64,000 bases of DNA, taken from Sediminispirochaeta bajacaliforniensis DSM 16054. GTDB taxonomy: Bacteria; Spirochaetota; Spirochaetia; DSM-16054; Sediminispirochaetaceae. The stretch spans positions 124,001 to 188,000 of the forward strand of contig NZ_KB899407.1 of NCBI RefSeq assembly GCF_000378205.1. Reading direction: 5' to 3'. Below, piece after piece: positions 52,290 to 60,644 of this stretch. The translations under genes were made by a program, and so were the position numbers. Each line of letters starts with the position of its first letter. Position 1 is the stretch's first letter. The notes beneath the pieces are model-generated. The model saw only the letters and a list, made by a program, of their open reading frames with translations. It made no database searches and was not told where the DNA came from.

Positions 52290-53792
52290 CTATATACTTT
52301 GCGATTCGATGAAGGCCTGAATCTCTTCTTCACTGGCCTCGGTTGTATCAAAGGACCCGATAATACGCCCTTTATGCATCACGAAAATTCTCGAACAATT
52401 GTTCAGCACCTCGGAAATCTCATCTGAAATGATGATGACACCCATTCCCTCCCGTGCCAGTTTTTTTATCGTCGTATGGATACTGCTTTTTGCAGAAACA
52501 TCTATACCGACGGTCGGGTTATCAAGAATAAAGAGTCGGGGTTCGGTAGCTATCCATTTTCCGAGAACAATCCGCTGCTGATTCCCGCCGGATAGGGTCT
52601 TTACCGGTGCATCCAGAGAAGGCACTTTAATTTTTAGCGTCTCAACCCAATAGGCAACGGTCTCATGCAGCTTTTTGGTATCGATAAGTGAAGTTTTCCC
52701 CTGAAGACGATCGATAATGGTCGCCACCAGGTTTCGGGAAACCGACTGGTCCATTACCAGTCCCTGATGGATCCGATCCTCCGGCACATAAGCAATCCCA
52801 TGGTGTTTGGCAGTTTCAACCGAATCAATCGAAACCTCCTCACCGTTCATCTCCATCCGCCCCGAGTCTGCAGGATGAAAACCGAAAATAGAAAGAGCAA
52901 GTTCACTCCTGCCAGAACCTAAAAGCCCTGTTATGCCGACTATTTCTCCTGAATAGATCTCCAGACTTACATTACAAAAACTATGATTCCTGGAAAAATT
53001 TTCCAGTCGAAGAATGGGTTTCCCATTACGGTCAGGAGATATATGATAGGGCTCATACACAGAGGTCTCTCCTGTCATAAGAAATTCTAATTTTTTATCA
53101 TCAATTGTTTTGCCGTCGTATGTACCGATTAATGTCCCGTCTCTGAGAACTGTAACACGTTCTGCAATCTGCATTACTTCGTTAAGTTTATGGCTAATAA
53201 ACAGGCTGGCAATCCCCTTGTTTTTTAGCTCAATGACAACACGCAAAAGGGCATCAATCTCCTTCTTCGTCAGGGCTGTAGTAGGTTCATCCATAATCAA
53301 CAACCGAACATCCCCAGTAAGAGCCCTGCAAATAGCCACTAACTGCTGGTCTGCCATGGAGAGTTCACCTACTCTGGCATCCAAAGGGATAGAAATCCCA
53401 ATCCTGTTCATGGCCTTTGTGGCCGTCGTTTCAGCACGCTTCCAATCCATGAGACATCGCCGTTGGGCAATATTGCTACTCACAGCAATATTTTCCGCCA
53501 CTGTTAAATTCGGGAAAAGCGAAAGGTCCTGATAGATTACCTCTACACCATGGCTAATGGCCGTCCGAGAGCTATGCTGATCCAGCAGTTCTCCATCCAT
53601 GATGATTTCTGCTCCCGCTTCGGGAGCTACAACTCCGGAAATAATCTTAACTAATGTCGACTTTCCCGAACCATTCGTACCAGCCAGACAATGTATTTCA
53701 CCGCGAGCGATGGAAAAATCTACCCCGTCCAGAGCACGAACCCCAGCATACACTTTTGTAATCTGCTTCATTGAAAGAAAAAGTGTTTCCAT
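52290..53792 (-). CDS. Rhamnose/AI-2-type ABC ATPase (two nucleotide domains)
   Basis: 500 residues. The first domain has Walker A 'GTNGSGKSTLVKII' (Thr where Glu is usual) and Walker B 'LLIMDEPTTAL'. The second has the degenerate 'GLLGSGRSELALS', signature 'LSGGNQQRIVLGKW' and 'FILDNPTVGID', where Asn replaces the catalytic Glu after Walker B Asp. One competent site is normal for this RbsA/RhaT class. It drives sugar import at the inner membrane. Confidence 0.92.
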   Translation of the reverse strand: METLFLSMKQITKVYAGVRALDGVDFSIARGEIHCLAGTNGSGKSTLVKIISGVVAPEAGAEIIMDGELLDQHSSRTAISHGVEVIYQDLSLFPNLTVAENIAVSSNIAQRRCLMDWKRAETTATKAMNRIGISIPLDARVGELSMADQQLVAICRALTGDVRLLIMDEPTTALTKKEIDALLRVVIELKNKGIASLFISHKLNEVMQIAERVTVLRDGTLIGTYDGKTIDDKKLEFLMTGETSVYEPYHISPDRNGKPILRLENFSRNHSFCNVSLEIYSGEIVGITGLLGSGRSELALSIFGFHPADSGRMEMNGEEVSIDSVETAKHHGIAYVPEDRIHQGLVMDQSVSRNLVATIIDRLQGKTSLIDTKKLHETVAYWVETLKIKVPSLDAPVKTLSGGNQQRIVLGKWIATEPRLFILDNPTVGIDVSAKSSIHTTIKKLAREGMGVIIISDEISEVLNNCSRIFVMHKGRIIGSFDTTEASEEEIQAFIESQSI

Positions 53793-53817
53793 AACTCCTC
53801 TACTTTCGCTTGTAAAA

Positions 53818-53844
53818 ACCGGCGTCGCAGAATACGGCGCCGGT
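53818..53844 (-). promoter_or_regulatory. Intra-operon stem-loop behind the second binding-protein gene
   Basis: ACCGGCG (53818-53824) and CGCCGGT (53838-53844), a 7-bp GC stem 24 bases past the SBP stop, just before the ATPase gene. It likely sets the SBP:transporter ratio, like the stem at 38918 in the other ABC operon. Confidence 0.5.
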
Positions 53845-53867
53845 AATAAGAAAAACAGCCGACCAAA

Positions 53868-54860
53868 TCAGAAACCGAAACTGTCAACATTTTCCTTTGT
53901 GATATCAGCCATGGCATCAACCTTGATAACATCCCCATCCACTACAACGGCACCGATTCCGGGAATCTCTTTCAAGTCGGCAAGACTACCGCCGTCAAGA
54001 AGATACTTTGCCACGTAAGTCAGAGAGTAGCCGGCATCCTTCGGATCCCAGAGAACACCATGGCTCATGGATCCATCCTTCAAATAGGGCGCAGCATGTC
54101 CGGGAATGACGTTTCCGACAACGGCGACCTTTCCAGCCAGGCCTTTTTCTTTCAAGGCCTGAGCAGCTCCCGGAGGTCCCAGACTTCCGAAACCGATGAT
54201 ACCCTTCAAATCCGGATACGTTTTCAGCAGCTCAAGCGTCTTTTGCTTGGCAAGTTCCTGGTCCTCACCACAGGGAATCCGGCTGGTTACCAGCTCGAGC
54301 CCCGGGTAGTGCTCCTTTGCATATTTAAGGCCTTCATCTGCCCAAAGGTTATGAAGGGGGACGGTAAGGCCGCCTACAAAAATGGCGTATTGTCCTTTAT
54401 CACCCATGTATTTAACAAGCATATCCCAGGTATGGCGACCAAATTCCACATTATCGATAAGCTCGATATCAACATCTTTACCCGCCTGATCAGGTGATTC
54501 ATGGGTCAGGATTAATATGCCCTTCTCTCTAGCCTTCTGGAACACAGGTTCGAGAGCGGTGGCATCATTTGGTGTAATACAGATGGCGTCAACCCCTTTA
54601 CTTATCAAGTCTTCCACCATCTTTACCTGCTGAGCAGGGTCTGCATCGGATGGACCAATTTGGTAAGCATTCACGTCAAGATCTTTGGCAGCTGCATCAA
54701 CTCCTTCTTCAAGACGATTGAACCAAGGAATTCCCGTGATCTTTACGACTGTTACAATCTCATACTTATTCGCATCTGCGGCATCCTTTTGCCCACCTGC
54801 GAAAAGATGCAATGGCAACAGTACAAGAACGATCACGATAATAAGAACGATCTTCTTCAT
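53868..54860 (-). CDS. Rhamnose/AI-2-type substrate-binding protein
   Basis: 330 residues. The signal peptide ends 'LPLHLFAGGQKDA'. The mature chain matches RhaS/LsrB: 'VVKITGIPWFNRLEEGVDAAAK', 'GPSDADPAQQVKMVEDLI', 'CITPNDATALEP' and 'HESPDQAGKDVD'. It captures L-rhamnose, AI-2 or a related sugar in the periplasm; the rhamnulokinase-like gene in the operon favours a deoxyhexose. AAGGAGGAGCC precedes the ATG. It is the first gene of the five-gene operon, controlled from a 212-base intergenic region shared with a divergent DeoR gene. Confidence 0.9.
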   Translation of the reverse strand: MKKIVLIIVIVLVLLPLHLFAGGQKDAADANKYEIVTVVKITGIPWFNRLEEGVDAAAKDLDVNAYQIGPSDADPAQQVKMVEDLISKGVDAICITPNDATALEPVFQKAREKGILILTHESPDQAGKDVDIELIDNVEFGRHTWDMLVKYMGDKGQYAIFVGGLTVPLHNLWADEGLKYAKEHYPGLELVTSRIPCGEDQELAKQKTLELLKTYPDLKGIIGFGSLGPPGAAQALKEKGLAGKVAVVGNVIPGHAAPYLKDGSMSHGVLWDPKDAGYSLTYVAKYLLDGGSLADLKEIPGIGAVVVDGDVIKVDAMADITKENVDSFGF

Positions 54861-54876
54861 GGCTCCTCCTTGTATA

Positions 54877-54890
54877 CCTGAAAAATCAGG
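54877..54890. promoter_or_regulatory. Small inverted repeat in the binding-protein leader
   Basis: CCTGA AAAA TCAGG, a 5-bp stem just before the ribosome site. It is a possible mRNA hairpin or weak protein site. Confidence 0.3.
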
Positions 54891-54925
54891 TCATATTTAT
54901 GTTACTTTTTTAACATTGATTGTTA

Positions 54926-54954
54926 ATTTTAGAACGCTATATTCCTTAGGTCAA
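54926..54954 (-). promoter_or_regulatory. Promoter of the rhamnose/AI-2-type operon
   Basis: On the minus strand: TTGACC (54954-54949), 17 bases, TAAAAT (54931-54926). Confidence 0.7.
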
Positions 54955-54960
54955 GGAATA
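54940..54960. promoter_or_regulatory. Probable DeoR operator over the -35 element
   Basis: TATTCCTT AGGTC AAGGAATA is an 8-bp perfect inverted repeat enclosing the -35 of the ABC operon. It is the best candidate site for the divergent DeoR protein. Confidence 0.65.
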
Positions 54961-55036
54961 TTTTATTATATGCTCCGGCATATGACAATTTTTATCTATA
55001 GTTCACATCATTGTGTGATAATAACATCAAACTTCC

Positions 55037-55065
55037 TTTATCCAGTCGTCCTTTTCGTGTATACT
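55037..55065 (+). promoter_or_regulatory. Promoter of the second DeoR gene, leaderless
   Basis: TTTATC (55037-55042), 17 bases, TATACT (55060-55065), then the ATG at 55073 seven bases later, with no Shine-Dalgarno sequence. A small repeat GTATA C TATAC (55059-55069) overlaps the -10 element. Confidence 0.6.
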
Positions 55066-55072
55066 ATACGGC

Positions 55073-55837
55073 ATGAACAGCAGCCTGCGGCGCGGACATC
55101 TCATCGACTATCTGAAAAACAGTCGTTCGGCGACGATTCAAGAGCTTGCCGAGCACTTTGAGGTTTCCCATATGACCATTAGAAGGGATCTCGAGAAACT
55201 TATCGAAAATCAGCCAATTAAAATCATCCATGGAGGAGTCATCTACCAGGAGTCTGAGCAGGGAGATCACTACTCAATCATCAAAGCCAGGACGCACATG
55301 CTTGAAGCGAAAAAAAAGATCGCAAAGAAAGCAGCATCCCTCGTCGAAGCGGACGACATCATTATTATAGACGCAGGTTCGACCGGTGAGCTCATTGCCG
55401 AATTTCTGCCTAAGGACAAGCCTATTACGATAATCTGCTACGCGCTTAATATTGCAACAGTGGTTAGCAAGCGTGCAAACTGTACTCTTATCCTTACCGG
55501 CGGCTGTTATCACGGAAGTTCCATGGTCTTTGAAAGCGAAGAGGGGCTTAGCCTGATTAAACGTAACCGGGCAAAAAAAGCGTTCGTTACCGCCAGTGGG
55601 ATCAGTGCAAAGCTGGGGATTACCTGTTCTAATTTTTTCGAAAGCACAACGAAACGGATTGCACTAAAATCATCCCTCACGACGATTTTAGTCGCCGACT
55701 CATCAAAATTTGGTGAAATACAGAATGGTTATTTTTCCGACCTTTCCGATTTTGATATCATCATTACCGATGAAGGTCTTCCTCCGGAATTCAGAAAGGA
55801 AATTGCACGATTGGAAAAAACCCTCTATATCGAATAA
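55073..55837 (+). CDS. DeoR-family regulator (rhamnose/AI-2 side)
   Basis: 254 residues. The DNA-binding part is 'ATIQELAEHFEVSHMTIRRDLEKL'; the effector domain has 'IIIDAGSTGELIAEFL', 'LILTGGCYHGSS', 'KKAFVTASGIS' and 'ILVADSSKFGEIQ'. It is closely similar in order to the DeoR protein at 44544, suggesting duplication within the sugar island. It diverges from the ABC/kinase operon and probably represses it until a sugar phosphate binds. Confidence 0.9.
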   Translation: MNSSLRRGHLIDYLKNSRSATIQELAEHFEVSHMTIRRDLEKLIENQPIKIIHGGVIYQESEQGDHYSIIKARTHMLEAKKKIAKKAASLVEADDIIIIDAGSTGELIAEFLPKDKPITIICYALNIATVVSKRANCTLILTGGCYHGSSMVFESEEGLSLIKRNRAKKAFVTASGISAKLGITCSNFFESTTKRIALKSSLTTILVADSSKFGEIQNGYFSDLSDFDIIITDEGLPPEFRKEIARLEKTLYIE

Positions 55838-55864
55838 AAAATGGCGGACAACGGCCCGCCATTT
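55836..55864 (-). terminator. Terminator after gpmI
   Basis: AAATGGCGG (55839-55847) and CCGCCATTT (55856-55864) form a 9-bp stem. On the minus strand a T-rich tract (TTTTTTATTCG overall) follows. The hairpin can also stop plus-strand DeoR transcription, since the genes converge here. Confidence 0.82.
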
Positions 55865-55887
55865 CATGCTTACGTAAAAAGTGGATA

Positions 55888-57540
55888 TCACCAGGTAAAA
55901 ACACTTGTATCGTAATCTCCGGGGGCCTGAAAGCCAAGGAGTTCGATACAGGTCGCTGCAAGGCTTGAAATTCCCAAACCGGAACGCAGTTCCTTTGCAT
56001 ACTCTCCCTTATAACCGGGATCGTAGACTATACAGGGAACGGGATTGAGACTGTGGCTTGTCTTCGCCTGGGGTTTTCCATTCGCTTTCGTTTTAACGGC
56101 ACCGCTTTTTTTGTCGTGTTCGAACATATCGTCGCTGTTGCCGTGATCAGCCGAGATGACCATCACCCCGCCGGCCTTTTCAATCGCCTTTTTCAAACGC
56201 CCAAGGGAAAGGTCCAGGGCTTCCATAGAACAAAGGACTGCTTCATAGATGCCGGTATGGCCGACCATATCACCATTCGGATAGTTCAATTTGATAAAGC
56301 GATAGGTACCCTTCTCGATCTCTTCAATGACCCGGTCGGTGATTTCGGCAGCCTTCATCCAGGGGCGTTCTTCGAAAGGAACCCGATCAGAGGGAATTTC
56401 CACATACTCTTCCAACTCGTCGCTGAATTTACCGCTTCTGTTTCCGTTAAAGAAATAGGTAACGTGACCGAACTTCTGGGTCTCGCTTATGGAGAACATC
56501 TTCACTCCCGAAGCTGCGAGATACTCGGCCATGGTTTTATCGATGGAGGGAGGGGAGACAAGATACTGTTTCGGAACATGAAGATCACCATCATACTCCA
56601 TCATCCCGGCATATTCGACTTTCGGAACCCTGACACGGTCGAATTCGGAAAAGTCGTCGCCGGCCTCAAAGGCCTTGGTGATCTCAAGCGCACGATCTCC
56701 TCTGAAATTGAAAAGGATAAAGCTGTCGCCGTCTTCAACGGATCCAACAGCCTTTCCCCCTTCTGCGATCACAAAGGGAGGAAGGTCCTGATCGATGGCA
56801 CCGGTTTCCTTGCGAAGGGTCTCGATGGCTTCATGAGCATTGGCAAACTGTCGGCCTTCTCCCAGAACATGGATCTGCCAGCCGCGGTGGACCATCTCCC
56901 AGTCGGCGTTGTAGCGATCCATGGTGATCTTCATCCTTCCGCCGCCGGAGGCGATCTTTGCATCAAAGCCAGCGTCGGAAAGGGAAGCAAGATAATCGGC
57001 AAAGGGATCAAAATAGTCCAGCGCGCTGGTCTCTCCCACATCCCTTCCGTCAAGTAACGCATGGACCCTAACTCGTTTTACGCCGTCCGCTTTTGCCCGT
57101 GCAACCATTGCTTTCAGATGATTGATGTGACTATGTACATTACCGTCGGACAACAATCCAAGAAAATGGAGGGTCCCTCCGCTCTTTTTGACATTCTCCG
57201 TCAACTTCTTCCACGTCTCGCCGGTAAACATCTCTCCCGATTCAATGGCCCCGTTTACACGTTTTGCACCTTGAGCAAAGACCCGGCCAGCGCCGATGGC
57301 ATTGTGACCGACCTCACTATTTCCCATATCATCATCACTGGGAAGGCCGACGGCGGTCCCGTGGGCCTTTAACTTCGTCATAGGGTAGGACGCCATCAAT
57401 TCGTCCAAAACCTCGGTATGGGCCGCTGCTACGGCATCTCCTTCCGTATACTTCCCGAAACCGACTCCGTCCATAATTACCAAAACAACCGGACCCTTTC
57501 TCCCTGAAAAGGCCGGATTAGCTTTCAAAGCTTCTACCAT
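55888..57540 (-). CDS. gpmI: 2,3-bisphosphoglycerate-independent phosphoglycerate mutase
   Basis: 550 residues of the alkaline-phosphatase superfamily. 'LVIMDGVGFGKY' gives the first metal Asp, 'DMGNSEVGHNAIGAG' the phosphoserine, 'LLDGRDVGETSA' and 'FNFRGDRALEI' bind substrate, and 'VISADHGNSDDM' completes the Mn2+ sites. It converts 3- to 2-phosphoglycerate in glycolysis. AGGATCT precedes the ATG at 57540; the ORF's 46 extra residues overlap the upstream transporter gene. It is slightly longer than E. coli GpmI, with an insertion near 'KKSGAVKTKANGK'. Confidence 0.95.
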   Translation of the reverse strand: MVEALKANPAFSGRKGPVVLVIMDGVGFGKYTEGDAVAAAHTEVLDELMASYPMTKLKAHGTAVGLPSDDDMGNSEVGHNAIGAGRVFAQGAKRVNGAIESGEMFTGETWKKLTENVKKSGGTLHFLGLLSDGNVHSHINHLKAMVARAKADGVKRVRVHALLDGRDVGETSALDYFDPFADYLASLSDAGFDAKIASGGGRMKITMDRYNADWEMVHRGWQIHVLGEGRQFANAHEAIETLRKETGAIDQDLPPFVIAEGGKAVGSVEDGDSFILFNFRGDRALEITKAFEAGDDFSEFDRVRVPKVEYAGMMEYDGDLHVPKQYLVSPPSIDKTMAEYLAASGVKMFSISETQKFGHVTYFFNGNRSGKFSDELEEYVEIPSDRVPFEERPWMKAAEITDRVIEEIEKGTYRFIKLNYPNGDMVGHTGIYEAVLCSMEALDLSLGRLKKAIEKAGGVMVISADHGNSDDMFEHDKKSGAVKTKANGKPQAKTSHSLNPVPCIVYDPGYKGEYAKELRSGLGISSLAATCIELLGFQAPGDYDTSVFTW

Positions 57541-57577
57541 AGATCCTGCTCCTTGTTCTGTTTTCTGTAATATCTTA

Positions 57578-58534
57578 CTATTTTCCAGAGGTTTCAAGGC
57601 TTTGGCGGGACAGACCGAATCGTTCTTTCTTTTCCAGATTCCCCAAGGGTTCGACATGAACCTGCACATCGTAGACATTCTTCAGCTGCAGATGTATTGC
57701 CCTCTCAACCGCTCTGGCAATTTCGTGCCCCTCGGCAACGGAAATCGCTCCGTCGACCTCGATATCGAGATCAATGATGCAAGCATTCCCAAGCTTTCTG
57801 ATACGTGCCTTATGAGGGTTGCCGGCTCCTTTCACGGTTCCCACCGCATCAAAGAGACGCCGATACAGATCGGGATTATCGAGACCATCCATCAATTCAT
57901 CCCCCGCTTCCATGAAAATCGAAAAGGCAACCTTCATGATCCAGAGGCTCACCAGAAGGGCGATGATCGAATCGAGAAAAGCAATACCGGAGAGCAAGGT
58001 CGCACCGATACCGGCAAACACACCGAGGCTGATCACCACATCTCCGGTCATATTACGGGCATCGGCCATGAGCATAGGACTGTCTATAGATCTGCCGACC
58101 CGCAGTTTGTAAAAGGCAAGAAGGGATTTCCCTACAACCGAGACTAAGGCAACCATGGCTGCGGGGAATTCAGGTAAGGAGCGAGAAACGCCGGAGAAAA
58201 GAGAACGAAGCGTCGAAAGTGCAAGCTGGGCCCCGGCAAAAAAAATAAGAAAGCCGAGAATCTTTGTAGCCACGGTCTCGGCCCTGGCATGGCCGTAGGG
58301 ATGCTCATTGTCGGGAGGACGCTCAACAATCCCCGCAGTGAGGAGCGATACAAAAGAGGTAACAACATCCGTCGCCGAGTCGATGCCATCCCCGACAAGG
58401 GCAAGACTTCCGGAAAAAAAACCAACGGTTACTTTCAAGGCGGACAGCAAACCGTTACCCAGAATGCCGACCCAGCTCGCCCGCCTGATCATGCGGATAC
58501 GAAAATCGCTGGGTTTTCGCCCCTTTTCTTTCAT
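57578..58534 (-). CDS. Cation diffusion facilitator family transporter (Mn/Fe-type site?)
   Basis: 318 residues: six membrane helices and a C-terminal cytosolic metal domain ('CIIDLDIEVDGAISVAEGHEIA' region). Metal residues are Asp-x3-Asp in TM2 ('GDGIDSATD') and Asn-x3-Asp in TM5 ('ADARNMTGD'). Zinc exporters usually have His in one or both places, so manganese or iron efflux is more likely; this is inference from motif. It starts 2 bases after the aminopeptidase gene ends and lies upstream of gpmI, a manganese-dependent enzyme. Confidence 0.88.
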   Translation of the reverse strand: MKEKGRKPSDFRIRMIRRASWVGILGNGLLSALKVTVGFFSGSLALVGDGIDSATDVVTSFVSLLTAGIVERPPDNEHPYGHARAETVATKILGFLIFFAGAQLALSTLRSLFSGVSRSLPEFPAAMVALVSVVGKSLLAFYKLRVGRSIDSPMLMADARNMTGDVVISLGVFAGIGATLLSGIAFLDSIIALLVSLWIMKVAFSIFMEAGDELMDGLDNPDLYRRLFDAVGTVKGAGNPHKARIRKLGNACIIDLDIEVDGAISVAEGHEIARAVERAIHLQLKNVYDVQVHVEPLGNLEKKERFGLSRQSLETSGK

Positions 58535-58536
58535 AG

Positions 58537-60315
58537 TTAAACAACTCCCGTCTTAGCTGCAAGAAACGACCGCTCCTGCGGATTGAGCTCCGAAGATAGA
58601 AGCTCGAAAACCCAGGCGTGATAGCGATCGACCCATTGCCGTTCCCCTTCGGTAAGAAGAGAAACATCGATAAGCTTACGCTCAAAGGGAAAGGGAGTCA
58701 GGGTTTCAAAGCCCAAAAAGCGCCCGAAAGGCGTATTAAACTTTTCCACGGCCAGAATTAGATTTTCGATCCGAATCCCGTGCTTTCCTTCTCGGTATAC
58801 TCCCGGCTCGTTGGAACAGACCATACCCGGCTCTATAGGGACAGGCAGCAACCTGGTTGAAATCGATTGAGGGCCTTCATGCACCCCGAGGAATGCACCA
58901 ACCCCGTGGCCTGTCCCATGTCCATAGTTCAAACCGGCTTCCCACATCGGCCGCCGGGCCATGGCATCGAGCCTTGCGCCGACGGTACCTATCGGAAAAA
59001 TTGCGGTTGCAAGGGAGATGTGGGCTTTTAAGACCGTTGTATAATCAAAGATCTCTTCCTCCGTCGCCTTTCCGACGGCAAAGACCCTGGTAATATCGGT
59101 GGTGCCTTCAATATATTGTCCCCCGGAATCGATAAGCAACAGCCCTCTTCCCGTGACGGGAATTGCACTCTCTTTGGTCGCGCTATAATGAACAATCGCA
59201 CCATGCTCGGCAAAGCCCACAATCGGGGCAAAGCTTTCTCCCACAAATCCAGGCATTCGGCTTCGTTCCTCATACAAAAGCGAAGCCACGGAAATTTCGT
59301 CTCCGTCCCCTCGTTCGAGCATCCGTTCAAGTCGCATCCAGAAGCGAATCAAAGCAACCCCGTCCTTACGAAGGGCATGGCGAAAGCCTTCCACCTCTAC
59401 CGCTTCCTTTCTGGCCTTCAAAGCGGCAACCGGACTCTGTTCCTCTACAATTCTAACCCCTGGAGAAAGTGCGCCCTTCAGGGCCATCGAAAAAGAGGCA
59501 GGGTCGACGAAAAGAGCGCCATCGAATTCCCGAAGCATCTCACCGACTGCTTCATACGCCTTCAAGGTAATGTGCTCCTCTGCAAGCAGCTCTTCCAGTT
59601 CTTTCGAAACAGCATGAATATCTGCAAAAAGGAGAGTATCCGTTTCCCGAATCAGCAAATAGGAAAAGAAAAACGGATTGTATGCGATATCACTTCCCCG
59701 AAGGTTGAGAACCCAGGCAATCTCATCGAGAGCGGAAAGAAACATGGCATCCGCACCGACATTCTTTGTGGCATCACGCAAAAGTGCAATCTTCTGCTCC
59801 CTCGATTTACCTACATAGTGGAGGTCGATAGCATACATGGGCTCAGAGGGTCGGGCCGGACGATCGGTCCAAAGGTCGTTAAGGAGAGATTCGAATGAAA
59901 CGAGGGCTATTCCCTTGGCGCCCAGGGTATGGGAAAGCCGGCGTTCAGAGGCAACGGAAAGGGTTTGATAATCCACACCGACCCGGGCTCCGGGGCTGAG
60001 TTTTGAAATCAGCCAGTCGGAGAGAGAAGGGACGGAAGGGTCACCATCGGCCATCAAAACAACACCGCTGCCGTCAAGTTGGTCCGCGGCCTGAAGCCAG
60101 TAGCGACTGTCGGTCCAGAGCGCAGCCTCTGTTTCGGTAACAACGACCGTCCCGGCGGAACCGGTGAAGCCGCTAATCCAGAGCCGATCTTTCCAACGGG
60201 GCGCGGCGTATTCACTTTGGTGAGGGTCGGTACCGAAAAAGACAACAGCCTGCAATGCCCTCTCCTCCATCTTCCTTCGCAGAGCGGAAAGCCGCGGATG
60301 AACAGGATTATTCAT
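58537..60315 (-). CDS. pepP: Xaa-Pro aminopeptidase (M24B, long form)
   Basis: 592 residues with two creatinase-like N-domains and a C-terminal pita-bread M24 domain, like eukaryal aminopeptidase P1. Metal ligands: Asp in 'LLIDSGGQYIEGTTDITR', His in 'YGHGTGHGVGAFLG', Glu in 'SNEPGVYREGKHGIRIEN'. It removes an N-terminal residue before proline from peptides in the cytosol. It is followed after 2 bases by the CDF gene and preceded after 2 bases by a small membrane gene, all in one operon with gpmI. Confidence 0.93.
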   Translation of the reverse strand: MNNPVHPRLSALRRKMEERALQAVVFFGTDPHQSEYAAPRWKDRLWISGFTGSAGTVVVTETEAALWTDSRYWLQAADQLDGSGVVLMADGDPSVPSLSDWLISKLSPGARVGVDYQTLSVASERRLSHTLGAKGIALVSFESLLNDLWTDRPARPSEPMYAIDLHYVGKSREQKIALLRDATKNVGADAMFLSALDEIAWVLNLRGSDIAYNPFFFSYLLIRETDTLLFADIHAVSKELEELLAEEHITLKAYEAVGEMLREFDGALFVDPASFSMALKGALSPGVRIVEEQSPVAALKARKEAVEVEGFRHALRKDGVALIRFWMRLERMLERGDGDEISVASLLYEERSRMPGFVGESFAPIVGFAEHGAIVHYSATKESAIPVTGRGLLLIDSGGQYIEGTTDITRVFAVGKATEEEIFDYTTVLKAHISLATAIFPIGTVGARLDAMARRPMWEAGLNYGHGTGHGVGAFLGVHEGPQSISTRLLPVPIEPGMVCSNEPGVYREGKHGIRIENLILAVEKFNTPFGRFLGFETLTPFPFERKLIDVSLLTEGERQWVDRYHAWVFELLSSELNPQERSFLAAKTGVV

Positions 60316-60317
60316 GG

Positions 60318-60572
60318 CTACCGTCTCCTTCCGATAGAACCGATATGTACACCCATGCTTGCCCCGAACAATCCGGAAAGCAAAATTTCATTCCGAATGT
60401 GGTCAAGCCCGGTTACCGCCCGACTTAGAGAGACAAGAGCATTCTTGGCCCCCCCAAAGAGTTGATCCACCGGCACATAACTTCCGGTCACCCCGCTTTT
60501 TCCAAAAACAAAATAACCTGCGACAATGCCAGCCAGTGCACCAATCAGCAGCGAAAGAATAAAACGTTTCAT
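60318..60572 (-). CDS. Small membrane protein, unknown
   Basis: 84 residues. The N-terminal membrane helix ('FILSLLIGALAGIVAGYFVFG') is followed by a polar stretch containing 'VPVDQLFGGAKNALVSLSRAVTGLDHIRNEIL', and a weakly hydrophobic Gly-rich end ('LSGLFGASMGVHIGSIG'). I do not recognise a family. AGGAGAGAAC precedes the ATG at 60572. It is the first gene of the run leading to aminopeptidase P, and its start lies 72 bases from the divergent cyclase gene. Confidence 0.6.
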   Translation of the reverse strand: MKRFILSLLIGALAGIVAGYFVFGKSGVTGSYVPVDQLFGGAKNALVSLSRAVTGLDHIRNEILLSGLFGASMGVHIGSIGRRR

Positions 60573-60644
60573 GTTCTCTCCTTTTTTTCGATTGTATCCG
60601 AGAAAAGATGAATTTTCCACCGGAAGTATGATACCATCTCCAAC

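Noticed and set aside
56053-57057. Plus-strand ORF of 334 codons
   Set aside because: It is the antisense shadow of gpmI, whose motifs are complete.
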